Shown: positions 19,117 to 27,905, numbered from the stretch's first letter. The stretch is DNA of 64,000 nucleotides from Ruminococcus sp. (GCF_019417665.1 NZ_DXUU01000001.1:30648-94647), one strand, 5' to 3'. A program made the numbers and translations. The notes: generated from the letters alone by a model not told the origin.

Positions 19117-19145
19117 AAGACCTCCGCCGTCCGGGCGAAAGCCTT
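19117..19145 (-). terminator. Terminator of the flavin reductase-like gene
   Basis: A 12-bp stem with G-T pairs (19117-19128 with 19134-19145), T run on the minus strand, 21 bp past the stop; A/T runs on both sides make it potentially bidirectional. Confidence 0.85.
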
Positions 19146-19165
19146 TTTTACGCATATTCTCTTAC

Positions 19166-19690
19166 TCAGTGTATACGCTCATAATAAGCGATCACTTCGC
19201 CCACAAATTCCCGGTGCATCGGGTCAGAGCTATACCACCGCTCATAAGTTTCCGGCTTCACAAAGCCATCCTTCTGAAGCATCGCTGTATACACTTTCCG
19301 GCAGATCAGTACCCGGCGTGCCTGTGCAAACGTCGTCGTTCCGTCCAGGAGAACGGGCTGTAATCCGGTTTCCTTTGCCTTATCACAGTCCCGACCGGAA
19401 TGCGAACCGCAGAATTGCAGCGCCGGCTTATATCCCGAATCAAAAAACGTAACTGTGAACAGCTCGTTCTGATCCAGGTACTCTAATGTATGACGATTTG
19501 TGCGCACGACGCAGTGAAACGAAGGTGTACCCCAGATCTCGCCCATAGCACCCCAGGATGCAGTCATGGTGTTATAAGCCTCCGGCGTTCCGGAAGTCAG
19601 CAGATACCAGTCTTTTCCGATCATGGTAAAAGGATTGCATTCCAGGTCGCTGAGATCCATCTTTTTAAAAAACTTGTTTCCATCAGTCAT
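19166..19690 (-). CDS. Flavin reductase-like (flavoredoxin type) FMN-binding protein
   Basis: 174 residues from the ATG at 19690, which follows AAAGGAA by 8 nt; the longer frame to 19831 has no ribosome binding site. The segment LTSGTPEAYNTMTASWGAMGEIW matches the split-barrel flavin reductase / flavoredoxin family, where the Thr-Ala-Ser-Trp-Gly loop binds FMN. The chain SHSGRDCDKAKETGL is also family-like. It would bind FMN and transfer electrons in the cytoplasm. It is monocistronic, so its partner is unknown. Confidence 0.8.
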   Translation of the reverse strand: MTDGNKFFKKMDLSDLECNPFTMIGKDWYLLTSGTPEAYNTMTASWGAMGEIWGTPSFHCVVRTNRHTLEYLDQNELFTVTFFDSGYKPALQFCGSHSGRDCDKAKETGLQPVLLDGTTTFAQARRVLICRKVYTAMLQKDGFVKPETYERWYSSDPMHREFVGEVIAYYERIH

Positions 19691-19929
19691 AAAATCAATT
19701 CCTTTCGCATAAAATATTCGTATGGCATTCTCCACCGCTCTGCCATAGTCTATTTTACCATAAAAATCTTTTGACTGCATGAAAAAAGTGTAAAAAGTGC
19801 ACAAACCTTCTGACAAGCATTGTACCGGCACACATTCTGTTCATTGGTTTTGTCTCTGTTATTCTTCAGTCTATGCAGAAGTGCTGATCTTTATGCCAAT
19901 GAAAAAGATCCGTTTTCGTTTTTGAACGC

Positions 19930-20703
19930 TCAACCCCGGCGCTGTTCGCCATTTCTGCCGTACTGAAGGCGAAGCTTGTCTGTCAGCAATGCGATAAACT
20001 CAGAATTGGTCGGCTTTCCCTTGCAGTTGTTCACAGTATAACCAAAGAAGGAGTTTATGGTATCCAAATCACCCCGATCCCATGCGATCTCAATGGCGTG
20101 ACGGATGGCACGCTCCACACGAGAAGAGGTGGTATCAAACTGCTTTGCCACAGTGGGATAGAGCATTTTTGTCACACTCTCCAACAGCGCCTGATCCTTG
20201 ATGGATGCCAGAATCGCAGCACGCAGGTAGTGATAGCCTTTAATGTGCGCCGGCACGCCCAGCTGGTGGATCATATCGGTAACCACAACCTCCAGGTCCT
20301 CGCAATCTGTACACTTTGCCGGCAGTATTGTCTTGGACATAAGACCCACGATCCGGTTTCCAAGAACTGAAATATCAAAAGGTTTGAGCATGAAATATGC
20401 TGCGCCCTTTTCCATGACCTGACGTTCAATAAATTCATTTTCATAAGCGGATGTGATGATAAATGCCGGTGCCTGCTCTAACGTCTGAGATTTCTCAAGG
20501 ATCTCTATGGCGTCCATGTTCGGCAGAATGGCATCCATCACGACAACATCGGGTTTATCATTCCGGATGGCATCCAGAATCACCTTTCCGTCTCTACGCC
20601 GTGTCACGACATAAAGACCCTGAGACCGCAGTGCATTGGCACAGGCTATGCCGTACTCTGCACTGTCATCTCCAATCAGGACTCTTATTTTTTTGTTGTC
20701 CAT
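19930..20703 (-). CDS. spo0A: Sporulation master regulator Spo0A
   Basis: 257 residues. The receiver domain (1-120) has the acidic pair Asp12-Asp13, the phosphorylated Asp57 (VVVMDAILP) and the MLKPFD lysine. The C-terminal DNA-binding domain holds the conserved helix pair [27 protein letters not shown]. Phospho-Spo0A activates early sporulation genes by binding TGTCGAA boxes, one of which lies in this gene's own upstream region. AGGAGG precedes the ATG. spoIVB, normally just upstream and co-directional, is here divergent with a membrane gene between. Confidence 0.97.
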   Translation of the reverse strand: MDNKKIRVLIGDDSAEYGIACANALRSQGLYVVTRRRDGKVILDAIRNDKPDVVVMDAILPNMDAIEILEKSQTLEQAPAFIITSAYENEFIERQVMEKGAAYFMLKPFDISVLGNRIVGLMSKTILPAKCTDCEDLEVVVTDMIHQLGVPAHIKGYHYLRAAILASIKDQALLESVTKMLYPTVAKQFDTTSSRVERAIRHAIEIAWDRGDLDTINSFFGYTVNNCKGKPTNSEFIALLTDKLRLQYGRNGEQRRG

Positions 20704-20777
20704 TTTGTTACCTCCTGTTTTTTTGTTCTACCATATAATTTTACCACATTCCATGGGGGATTTGCAAGCTGAAATTC

Positions 20778-20784
20778 TGTCGAA
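20778..20784 (+). promoter_or_regulatory. Candidate Spo0A box (TGTCGAA) upstream of spo0A
   Basis: A perfect match to the 0A box TGNCGAA, 75 bp upstream of the spo0A start and upstream of a weak sigma-A-like TTGCAA/TAAAAT pair. This suggests autoregulation. Confidence 0.5.
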
Positions 20785-20860
20785 AAACAGCATTTCACAG
20801 AAAATATACAGAAATTTTTGTAAAATCTAAGTAAATTCCTCCCAAATAAAAATACTTTCT

Positions 20861-21439
20861 CTATTTTTTATAGGAATCTTCCAGCACAGAGGGCGCTTTT
20901 TGGGATTCCTGGTGTTTTTGACGGGTTCGCCGCATTCTGGCATCCACAGAAAAAAACTGGACAAGCGCCAGTGCTGCAAGGCTGCCGTATACCACAAGGG
21001 TGGGGAGAATTTCCATGCGATAAAGCGCATCCGCAGACATATCCATGATCTTGCTGTAAAATCCGCTGTCCGCCGCATAGGATGAAACACGGTACAGTGC
21101 GATCATACACAGAAAAATGCCCACAGTACCCACACCGATGCCAGCCCAGTTCATCCAGCGGCGGCGGTGTACCAGGACAAGCACTGCACCCACAGTCAAA
21201 AAAACCGACGCTGCGATCATCATCTGTCCATAGCCCACAAAATCCAACGGCCAATTTTCTCCGGCTTTGGCGCTGCGGATCCAGCCCAGGGCACAGCCCA
21301 GATCCACCACCCAGCAGCAGACAATGCCGGAAAAAATGAGCAGAATGCGCAAAAAAATACAAATGATCTTCTGAATACGCCGGCGGCGATATTGTACGGC
21401 GGTTTGCATTCCCGTTTTTGTTTCCTCACGTTGTTTCAT
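20861..21439 (-). CDS. Four-helix membrane protein of unknown function
   Basis: 192 residues with four predicted membrane helices (about 25-48, 70-90, 98-115, 145-165), a basic N-terminus (YRRRRIQK) and a charged C-terminal tail (MRRTRQKHQESQK). No family recognised. It lies between spo0A (same strand, downstream) and spoIVB (opposite strand). AAGGAAT lies before the ATG at slightly long spacing. Position suggests but does not prove a link to sporulation. Confidence 0.7.
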   Translation of the reverse strand: MKQREETKTGMQTAVQYRRRRIQKIICIFLRILLIFSGIVCCWVVDLGCALGWIRSAKAGENWPLDFVGYGQMMIAASVFLTVGAVLVLVHRRRWMNWAGIGVGTVGIFLCMIALYRVSSYAADSGFYSKIMDMSADALYRMEILPTLVVYGSLAALALVQFFSVDARMRRTRQKHQESQKAPSVLEDSYKK

Positions 21440-21756
21440 ATGTTCTATATTCCTTTCCCATTATGCCGAATTCCGGCGCATTCACCGGTCTGGGCCAGTA
21501 TTTCTTCCGCTGCTTTGCAGGTATGACTTCCTTGCTTTTACGCTGATAAATCCCCGGCAGACAGCGCAATATAATTGCAGATCCCGATGCGGATCATGTG
21601 TGAATTTTTGTTTCTTGCATATTGTGCATTCCTTTATAGGGACGGATACACGACGGGCGCAAGCCCCCGCCGTTTCAAATCATCCAATCCGCTGCAAAAC
21701 AATGATTCTCACGTTTTCACGCATTCGATCATCTCACAAGAAAGCAGGGATTTTTC
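21440..21756. other. Divergent intergenic region before spoIVB
   Basis: Holds the upstream regions of the membrane protein gene and of spoIVB. I could not place a convincing sigma-A, sigma-F or sigma-G promoter. No gene seen. Confidence 0.5.
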
Positions 21757-22968
21757 ATGATACAATGGATTCGACGAACGGCAGCTGTCGGGGCTGCCGT
21801 ACTTCTTTCGATATATGGTGCAGCTGCCTACTACGCCTGGCAGCTGCCGGACAGCTATTATATTCCCACAGACGGAACGCTGCAAGTAGACACGATGCTG
21901 CATGTCTCCGCTGCTCCTTCAGACCATGCAGCTGTACAAGCTGCCGCAGACAGCGCCTCCAACACAGAAACCGCCTCATTGCAGCTGTTCGGCATCGTCC
22001 CCATCAAGGACGTGGAAATGCAGGAGATCGACCGTCCCATGCTCGTCCCCTGCGGTCAGGCATTCGGTATCAAGCTGCGCATGGAGGGTGCTATGGTAGT
22101 GGGCATGGACAGTGTGGAAACGACCTCTGGTGACCGCTGCCCGGCACAGGAGGCAGGACTTCAGACTGGTGACCTCATCCAGGAAGTGGATGGACAAGCA
22201 GTGGATTCTAACGAATCCCTGCAAAATGCCATTGCCGATTCCAAGGGTGATACAGTCACTGTGACATATGTCCGGGGAGAAGAAACCCGCACCTGTTCCC
22301 TCGATCCGGCATTCGCCGTGGACGACAGCCGCTATGAGGCCGGCGTGTGGGTGCGTGACAGCAGTGCCGGCATTGGCACAATTACCTTTTACGCCCCCGA
22401 AACCGGCAGTTTCGGAGGTCTGGGGCATCCCATCTGCGATACAGATACCGGGGACATTCTGCCGCTTGGTTCTGGTGATGCAGTAGCGGCTGCCATATCC
22501 CAGGTCATCCGGGGCACTTCCGGGAGTCCCGGGATGCTCCAGGGCAGCTTCAAGGACGAAGCACCCATAGGCGAGCTGTTGTGCAATAACCGCTGCGGCG
22601 TATTCGGCACGCTGTATAAGAATCCTTCTGAAGAAGAAGCCATTCCCATGGCTTTCAAACAGGAGATACAGACAGGAGAAGCCCAGATCCTCTGCACCGC
22701 CTTCGGCGATACGCCGAAGGCATATGACGTAGTACTGGAGGAGATCGACTACAGCGGCACGGACAGCACGAAAAATATGACCATTCGTGTGACAGATCCG
22801 GAACTGCTGGAACGTACCGGCGGCATTGTCCAGGGCATGAGCGGCAGTCCCATTATCCAGAATGGAATGCTGATAGGTGCTGTGACACATGTGTTTGTGG
22901 ACGACCCCACCTGCGGTTATGCCATTTTCTGTGAAAATATGGTACGATATGGACTGTGCGGCAGTTAA
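21757..22968 (+). CDS. spoIVB: SpoIVB peptidase
   Basis: Family S55 serine protease made in the forespore; it signals across the intermembrane space to activate the sigma-K processing complex. 403 residues: an N-terminal membrane helix (about 8-28), PDZ domain (about 105-190) and peptidase domain. His224 (GLGHP), Asp347 (VTDPE) and Ser362 (GMSGSP) can be placed; the Asp-Ser distance of 15 matches the Bacillus D363/S378 pair. AGGGA precedes the ATG. It is divergent from spo0A rather than upstream and co-directional as in Bacillus. Confidence 0.95.
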   Translation: MIQWIRRTAAVGAAVLLSIYGAAAYYAWQLPDSYYIPTDGTLQVDTMLHVSAAPSDHAAVQAAADSASNTETASLQLFGIVPIKDVEMQEIDRPMLVPCGQAFGIKLRMEGAMVVGMDSVETTSGDRCPAQEAGLQTGDLIQEVDGQAVDSNESLQNAIADSKGDTVTVTYVRGEETRTCSLDPAFAVDDSRYEAGVWVRDSSAGIGTITFYAPETGSFGGLGHPICDTDTGDILPLGSGDAVAAAISQVIRGTSGSPGMLQGSFKDEAPIGELLCNNRCGVFGTLYKNPSEEEAIPMAFKQEIQTGEAQILCTAFGDTPKAYDVVLEEIDYSGTDSTKNMTIRVTDPELLERTGGIVQGMSGSPIIQNGMLIGAVTHVFVDDPTCGYAIFCENMVRYGLCGS

Positions 22969-23009
22969 GACAAGACATGTTCCTTACCCATTTTCAAAAA
23001 AGCAGCCTG

Positions 23010-23243
23010 GCAATGAATTTTTTTGATCCAGCAATTTTTCAAAAATGCTGGCGAGGTCCAAGGCGAGAAGCCCTGGCCGCCGTCCGCAGACGGCGAAACA
23101 CCCCGGCGCATTTTTTTGCGCCACGGAGAGGGTGGTGAGAAAAGCGACAGCTTTTCGAGGAGGGGCGAACAAGACCGTCCCTCCTTGTAAAACCTCCTCA
23201 ATACGTGAAATTTTGAAAACGTCCCAGTGGGACATTTTCAAAG
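23010..23243 (+). repeat. Multi-hairpin structured element, copy A
   Basis: About 235 bp directly after spoIVB and on its strand. Seven hairpins can be drawn: CCAGCA...TGCTGG, a CC-GGC...GCC-GG stem, GCCGTC CGCA GACGGC, GGCGCA...TGCGCC, GAAAAGC GACA GCTTTTC, an AGGAGGG...CCCTCCT stem with inner GCGAACAAGACC, and TTTGAAAA-GTCCC AGT GGGAC-TTTTCAAA. Copy B at 31100-31336 keeps the order, loops and several stems while other stems differ in sequence but still pair. No protein is evident. Confidence 0.8.
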
Positions 23244-23309
23244 AGACCGCCAAAAACCATAATCAAAAATCAAGCAAGCCAATTCCGGGGAGTCCACAAG
23301 TTAACAAAA

Positions 23310-23345
23310 AACCTCACGGCAGGACTATGCCTGTACCGTGAGGTT
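23310..23345 (-). terminator. Terminator of ptsH
   Basis: AACCTCACGG (23310-23319) pairs with CCGTGAGGTT (23336-23345); T run on the minus strand. Confidence 0.9.
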
Positions 23346-23366
23346 TATTTTTGTGTCAGCCGCAGC

Positions 23367-23630
23367 TTAATCGCTGAATCCGCTCTCTACCAGTTCCACC
23401 AGAGAATTTACTGCAATCTGTTCGTCAGAGCCGTCAGCAATGATCTTGATGTCTGTGCCGCCAACGATGCCCAGGGACAGGATGCCCAGCAAGCTCTTTG
23501 CATTCACACGGCGCTCTTCCTTTTCGATCCAAATCGAAGCCTTGAATTCATTGGCACGCTGAATGAAAAATGTAGCCGGTCTTGCATGCAGTCCAACCTG
23601 ATTCTGTACCGTTACTTCTTTTACATACAT
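23367..23630 (-). CDS. ptsH: Phosphocarrier protein HPr
   Basis: 87 residues, full length. His15 in VGLHARPAT accepts phosphate from Enzyme I; Ser46 in NAKSLLGILSLG is the regulatory HPr-kinase site of Gram-positives, so it can serve both sugar uptake and CcpA-type catabolite control. GGGAGAG precedes the ATG. Monocistronic with its own promoter and terminator; no ptsI nearby. The LLGILSLG variant replaces the common MGVMSLG. Confidence 0.96.
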   Translation of the reverse strand: MYVKEVTVQNQVGLHARPATFFIQRANEFKASIWIEKEERRVNAKSLLGILSLGIVGGTDIKIIADGSDEQIAVNSLVELVESGFSD

Positions 23631-23704
23631 AATAAAACTCTCCCATCTCTAGTAATGATGTGATCTCTCACAACATACATTGGTTTTATTTCTACCATAC
23701 TTTC

Positions 23705-23733
23705 ATTATACAGGTTTTTTCCGATAACGTCAA
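23705..23733 (-). promoter_or_regulatory. Sigma-A promoter of ptsH
   Basis: Minus strand TTGACG (23728-23733), 17 bp, TATAAT (23705-23710). Nothing else recognised in 23734-23899. Confidence 0.8.
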
Positions 23734-23899
23734 CGTACTTTTTGCAACAAATCTCCTATTTTTCGGAATTTTCTACGTGTTGACTTAACCAGTCTCCCTT
23801 TTTTTCTCAAAGTTTGTGAAACATGACAACAACGTCAAATAAAAAAATGCGTAAATTACCGCCCTACCATATTTTATTCAAATTCGACAAAAAGATCTG

Positions 23900-24595
23900 C
23901 TACTTTTTGTCCAAATAGCGAGTGTACAGATCCGGGCGCTGTGCCTTTGTCACCTCCAGGCTTTGTGCAAAACGCCAATTTGCAATGTTTTTGTGATGCC
24001 CTGTCAAAAGTACCGGCGGCACTTCTTTGTCGTGCCAGACAGCCGGACGAGTGTACTGAGGATATTCCAACAGTCCTCCGAAGTGGCTCTCATCCTCGAA
24101 GCAAAGGGATTCCGGCAAAACTCCCGGCAGCATCCGTGCCACGGTATCAATAAGCACCATTGCCGGCAGCTCGCCGCCGGTGAGCACGTAGTCTCCAATA
24201 GAAATTTCTTCGTCAATGATCTCATCCAGAATGCGCTGATCTACACCTTCATAATGCCCACAAAGGAGAAAAATATGCGGCATTGCCGACAATTCCAGGG
24301 CACGCTGCTGGGTGAGCACAGCACCCTTCGGTGACATATAAATTCTATGCGGTTTCGTGCCCATATGTGCGCAGACAGCCTCATAGCAGCGGTAGATGGG
24401 ATCCGCCTGCATGACCATGCCTCTGCCGCCGCCATAGGGCACATCATCCACCCGGCGGTGCTTGTCCAGAGTGTAGTCACGGATATTCCAGCACTGGATA
24501 GACAGGCAGTCATTTTTTCTGGCCCTGCCCAGGATGCTCTCCGAAAGCACTGCCTCGCACATTTCCGGGAACAGAGTCGCTACATCAATCCGCAT
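23900..24595 (-). CDS. trmD: tRNA (guanine37-N1)-methyltransferase
   Basis: 231 residues, a SAM-dependent SPOUT methyltransferase that makes m1G37 in tRNA and so prevents +1 frameshifting. The motifs LCGHYEGVDQRI and SIGDYVLTGGELPAMV form the trefoil knot; PYGGGRGMVM is also conserved. The C-terminal domain ends RYLDKK. It overlaps the end of rimM by 11 nt, so it is translationally coupled. Last gene of the ylxM-ffh-rpsP-khpA-rimM-trmD operon, the usual Firmicute order. Confidence 0.97.
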   Translation of the reverse strand: MRIDVATLFPEMCEAVLSESILGRARKNDCLSIQCWNIRDYTLDKHRRVDDVPYGGGRGMVMQADPIYRCYEAVCAHMGTKPHRIYMSPKGAVLTQQRALELSAMPHIFLLCGHYEGVDQRILDEIIDEEISIGDYVLTGGELPAMVLIDTVARMLPGVLPESLCFEDESHFGGLLEYPQYTRPAVWHDKEVPPVLLTGHHKNIANWRFAQSLEVTKAQRPDLYTRYLDKK

Positions 24596-25094
24596 CGAAC
24601 AAGCCCTCCAAAGGACGGATCCGCATGACGCCAGATGTCACATCCGTTTCCAGCACCACGTCCGGGATCGCCGGGATCAGCACAGTCTTTCCCGTTTCGT
24701 CCTTGACCTCATAGACATCGTTTGCACCAGTCTGGAGGACATCTGTCAGCTTACCATAGCTGACACCGCTGTCGGCATCCAGCACCTCCAGTCCAATGAG
24801 ATCCTGGATAAAGTAAACGCCCTCTTCCAGCTCCACTTCGTCCCGATCCATATAGAGCACCTGATTACGGAGCTTTTCCGCTTCTTCCACAGTTTCCACG
24901 CCCTTCAGATGGAGCAGCACGTTATTTTTTTGCAGCCGTGCATCTGCGACCTCCACAGGCTTGTATTCCTTTCCAAGATAGAGTGTGTCAAATTCGCACA
25001 AAAATTCCGGATCATCGCACCAGGGCACGACTTTGACATCACCGTGCAGCCCATGGACATTGACGATCTTTCCGATCTCAAGATATTGTTTCAT
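24585..25094 (-). CDS. rimM: Ribosome maturation factor RimM
   Basis: 169 residues from the ATG at 25094 (AAAGG upstream); the longer frame to 25190 would run through a palindromic repeat and has no site. The N-terminal domain holds IGKIVNVHGLHGDVKV, and the C-terminal PRC-barrel holds VYFIQDLIGLEVLDAD. It assists assembly of the 30S head. Its stop lies inside trmD. Confidence 0.95.
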   Translation of the reverse strand: MKQYLEIGKIVNVHGLHGDVKVVPWCDDPEFLCEFDTLYLGKEYKPVEVADARLQKNNVLLHLKGVETVEEAEKLRNQVLYMDRDEVELEEGVYFIQDLIGLEVLDADSGVSYGKLTDVLQTGANDVYEVKDETGKTVLIPAIPDVVLETDVTSGVMRIRPLEGLFDAD

Positions 25095-25132
25095 GTTTTG
25101 TAACCTTTCCTGTTGACAATGCATTATTCTAC

Positions 25133-25177
25133 GGCAATACCGTGCAAAGCCGCCAGGCGTTCTTTGTCGGTGATGCC
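25133..25177. repeat. Palindromic GGCAAT...ATTGCC repeat, copy 2
   Basis: GGCAATACCGTGCAAAG (25133-25149) pairs imperfectly with CTTTGTCGGTGATGCC (25162-25177). It sits inside the operon, between khpA and rimM. Confidence 0.6.
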
Positions 25178-25225
25178 CTACATATAACAACAGGCGAACG
25201 CATCCGTCCGCCTGTTTTCGTTTGT

Positions 25226-25459
25226 TTAATCGATCTCTACAGCGATCTTCTGATTGTTCTTTGCAGCCCCGGCACGCATAATGACACGAATCGCCTTTGC
25301 GATACGTCCCTGCTTGCCGATGACACGTCCGGTATCCTCCGGTGCTACGTGCAAATGAAAGACAATCACGCCTTCTTCATTGGGTGCATCCTCTGTGACT
25401 TCAATTGCCGACGGGTCTTCTACCAGTCCGGCAACGATAACTTTCAGCAGTTCCTGCAT
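25226..25459 (-). CDS. khpA: KH-domain RNA-binding protein KhpA
   Basis: 77 residues from the ATG at 25459, which follows AGGAGG; the upstream extension to 25708 reads through the inserted repeat. A single KH domain with GKQGRIAKAIRVIMRA carrying the GxxG loop. In Firmicutes KhpA works with KhpB in RNA binding and cell-size control. Located between rpsP and rimM as usual. Confidence 0.93.
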   Translation of the reverse strand: MQELLKVIVAGLVEDPSAIEVTEDAPNEEGVIVFHLHVAPEDTGRVIGKQGRIAKAIRVIMRAGAAKNNQKIAVEID

Positions 25460-25581
25460 TTGTAATTCCTCCTTCTTGGGATTCGGGAAAACATTGCTCC
25501 ACTGGTCAGCTGTACAAATTTTCCACAGCTCACCGGCGGAGCAATCACTGTGCCGTGCATTGACAGCACACCCCGCACTTA

Positions 25582-25741
25582 GAGCCTGTTTAGCATCTTT
25601 TCCCACGCATCTTTTGGGTGAATTTTGTCGCTTTCTGCGTTGAAAATTCTTGCCGGGCAGAAGCCCGCCTGCGAATTTTCGCCTTGAAATCAACGAAAAT
25701 TCACTCAAAAATCTACGCAGAAAAAAATACGAAACAGGCTC
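25582..25741. mobile_element. MITE-like palindromic element 1 with TTA target duplication
   Basis: About 160 bp starting GAGCCTGTT and ending AACAGGCTC, flanked by TTA at 25579-25581 and 25742-25744. The interior is an imperfect full-length palindrome without a gene. The same ends and the same TTA duplication occur at 37290-37449. GAG ends with a TNA duplication fit IS5-family elements (inference). It is inserted between rpsP and khpA inside the operon. Confidence 0.8.
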
Positions 25742-25757
25742 TTAGACAAACTCTGAA

Positions 25758-26000
25758 TTAGAGTACGCCTTCCTTCTTCAGGATCGACTTTACGGTATCG
25801 GTCGGCTGTGCGCCGTTTGCCAGCCATGTCTTTGCCTTATCAGTGTCCAGGCTAACAACAGTCGGCTCCTTGGTCGGGTCATAGTAACCGATCTCCTCGA
25901 TGAAGCGGCCATCTCTCGGATAACGCTCATCTGCTACAACAATACGATAGAACGGAGCCTTCTTTGCACCCATTCTTCTCAGTCTGATCTTTACTGCCAT
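25758..26000 (-). CDS. rpsP: 30S ribosomal protein S16
   Basis: 80 residues, normal length, beginning [24 protein letters not shown]. Binds 16S rRNA early in 30S assembly. Third gene of the ffh-trmD operon; GGAGG precedes the ATG. The MITE-like element starts right behind its stop. Confidence 0.98.
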   Translation of the reverse strand: MAVKIRLRRMGAKKAPFYRIVVADERYPRDGRFIEEIGYYDPTKEPTVVSLDTDKAKTWLANGAQPTDTVKSILKKEGVL

Positions 26001-26070
26001 TTTGATTTCACCTCCGTGTGTTATTCAGGCTTTTCGCCCATCTATGTCCAGCAGTTTCCTGCGGGATTGC

Positions 26071-27477
26071 TTATTTCTTCGGCATCAGTCCCGGAGGCAC
26101 ACCCGGAATATTGCCGTTCTGCATCTGATCCAGGTTCATGCCTGCCAGCCGCTTCATGGCACGGCGGTTCATCTTACCGCCCTTGCCAGGCTTTCCGCCC
26201 AACTGCTTCATCATCTTCTGCATCTGGTCAAACTGTTTCAAAAGCCGGTTCACATCCTCTACCTTCGTGCCGCTTCCGGCAGCAATTCTGCGTTTCCGGG
26301 AGGGATTGATGATGGACGGCTTTGCACGCTCCGCCTTTGTCATGGACGTGATCATAGCTTCAATGCGGACAAACTGTTTTTCGTCAATGTCTACATCCTT
26401 CAGCTTATCGCCCACGCCGGGCAGCATATTCATAATCGACCGGATAGAACCCATTTTCTGGATCTGGCGCAGCTGATCCAGCAGATCGTCCATGTCGAAC
26501 TTGTTCTGCTCCAGCTTTTTCGCCATTTTTTCGGCATCCTTCTGGCTGATGGTACTCTCCGCTTTTTCAATGAGGGTCAGCATATCGCCCATGCCCAGGA
26601 TACGGGATGCCATGCGCTGGGGATGGAACTGTTCGAAATCGTCCAGTTTTTCACCCATGCCCACATATTTGATCGGCTTACCGGTGACAGCCAGCACGGA
26701 CAACGCCGCACCGCCTCTGGTGTCGGAGTCCAGCTTGGACATAAGCACACTGTCAATACCCAGGGCATCATCAAATGCCTTTGCCACATTGACGGCATCC
26801 TGACCGGTCATAGCATCCACCACCAGCATGATCTCATTTGGATTCGTCAGTTCTTTGAGATCTTTCAGCTCATCCATAAGCGCTGTGTCGATATGCAGAC
26901 GTCCCGCAGTATCCAGGATCACCACGTCATTGCCGTGATCCTTGGCATATTTCATTGCCTCTTTGGCAATGATCCGGGGGTCGATCTGTCCCATTTCAAA
27001 GACTTTCACCCCGGCACGCTCGCCAACTACCTGTAACTGGTTAATTGCCGCAGGACGATAGATATCGCACGCCACCAGCAGCGGATAATGTCCCTCTTTT
27101 TTCAGCATTTTCGCCAGCTTTGCCGAATGGGTGGTCTTACCGGAACCCTGAAGGCCGCACATCATAATGACGCAGGGCGGCTTCGACGGGAACTGGATCC
27201 GGGCATTTTCATTTCCCATGAGATTACACAGTTCTTCGTTAACGATCTTAATGACCTGCTGTGCCGGTGTGAGACTGGAGAGCACCTCTTCACCCACGGC
27301 ACGGTCAGAGACCTTTTTCACAAAATCCTTGACAACCTTATAGCTGACATCCGCCTCCAGCAGCGCCATACGCACTTCACGCATAGCCTCTTTTACATCG
27401 CTCTCCGTCAGCTTTCCATGGGATTTCAGTTTCTTAAAGACCTGATTCAGTTTCCCGGAAAGTCCTTCAAATGCCAT
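26071..27477 (-). CDS. ffh: Signal recognition particle protein Ffh
   Basis: 468 residues. N domain (1-90), GTPase domain with P-loop GLQGSGKTTHSAKLA, DTAGRLHID and SKLDSDTRGG, and a methionine-rich M domain (about 300-450) with PGVGDKL and the SRP-RNA-binding segment INPSRKRRIAAGSG. It delivers nascent membrane and secreted proteins to FtsY and SecY. Preceded by ylxM (24 nt), as in most Firmicutes. Its RNA partner is encoded at 34011-34141. Confidence 0.98.
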   Translation of the reverse strand: MAFEGLSGKLNQVFKKLKSHGKLTESDVKEAMREVRMALLEADVSYKVVKDFVKKVSDRAVGEEVLSSLTPAQQVIKIVNEELCNLMGNENARIQFPSKPPCVIMMCGLQGSGKTTHSAKLAKMLKKEGHYPLLVACDIYRPAAINQLQVVGERAGVKVFEMGQIDPRIIAKEAMKYAKDHGNDVVILDTAGRLHIDTALMDELKDLKELTNPNEIMLVVDAMTGQDAVNVAKAFDDALGIDSVLMSKLDSDTRGGAALSVLAVTGKPIKYVGMGEKLDDFEQFHPQRMASRILGMGDMLTLIEKAESTISQKDAEKMAKKLEQNKFDMDDLLDQLRQIQKMGSIRSIMNMLPGVGDKLKDVDIDEKQFVRIEAMITSMTKAERAKPSIINPSRKRRIAAGSGTKVEDVNRLLKQFDQMQKMMKQLGGKPGKGGKMNRRAMKRLAGMNLDQMQNGNIPGVPPGLMPKK

Positions 27478-27501
27478 GATATCCGCCTCCTTTGCCCGTG
27501 G

Positions 27502-27861
27502 TCAGAGCAGTTCCAGCCCCTGGTGTACTGCCTCCATTGCATTATGACAGGCATGCTGCACCGCCCCGTTCTCTCCGGCTGCGCCGGAAATGGTTTCCAG
27601 GGACGCTGCGATCGCCGCAAAATTCTCACGCAGTGCGTTCAGGCGTGCAGCAAACTGGAGCTTTTCCTCCATTTCCAGCAGCACCTGTTCGCCCCGTTTG
27701 ATGCCGTCACGCACACCCTGGCGGGTGATGCCGGCGATCTCTGCGATCTCGCTCAGAGAAAGATCGGCGCAGTAGTACAGTTCTGTCAGCCGATACTGGT
27801 GGGGCGTCAGGAATTCGCCATAGCAATCCAACAGCATGGCAAACCGCAGATCCTTCGCCAT
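27502..27861 (-). CDS. ylxM: YlxM-type helix-turn-helix protein (UPF0122)
   Basis: 119 residues from the ATG at 27861 (AGGAG at 8 nt; the frame to 27894 is unsupported). A sigma-70 region 4-like helix-turn-helix: LTPHQYRLTELYYCADLSLSEIAEIAGITRQGVRDGIKRGE. Known as a regulator or modulator of SRP function encoded before ffh. The C-terminal 50 residues are Ala-rich and helical, a little longer than usual. First gene of its operon. Confidence 0.93.
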   Translation of the reverse strand: MAKDLRFAMLLDCYGEFLTPHQYRLTELYYCADLSLSEIAEIAGITRQGVRDGIKRGEQVLLEMEEKLQFAARLNALRENFAAIAASLETISGAAGENGAVQHACHNAMEAVHQGLELL

Positions 27862-27905
27862 CTCACCGTCTCCTCTCCATGCCTGTAAAAGCAATCTGCT
27901 TTACA

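Noticed and set aside
19851..19925. GATCTTT/AAAGATC inverted repeat as the spo0A terminator
   Set aside because: Short stem, no T tract in the right place.
23882..23888. TTCGACA near the trmD stop as a Spo0A box
   Set aside because: It lies at a gene end with no promoter nearby; likely chance.
25460..25708. N-terminal extension of KhpA
   Set aside because: The frame runs through the MITE-like element; the ATG at 25459 has a strong ribosome binding site.
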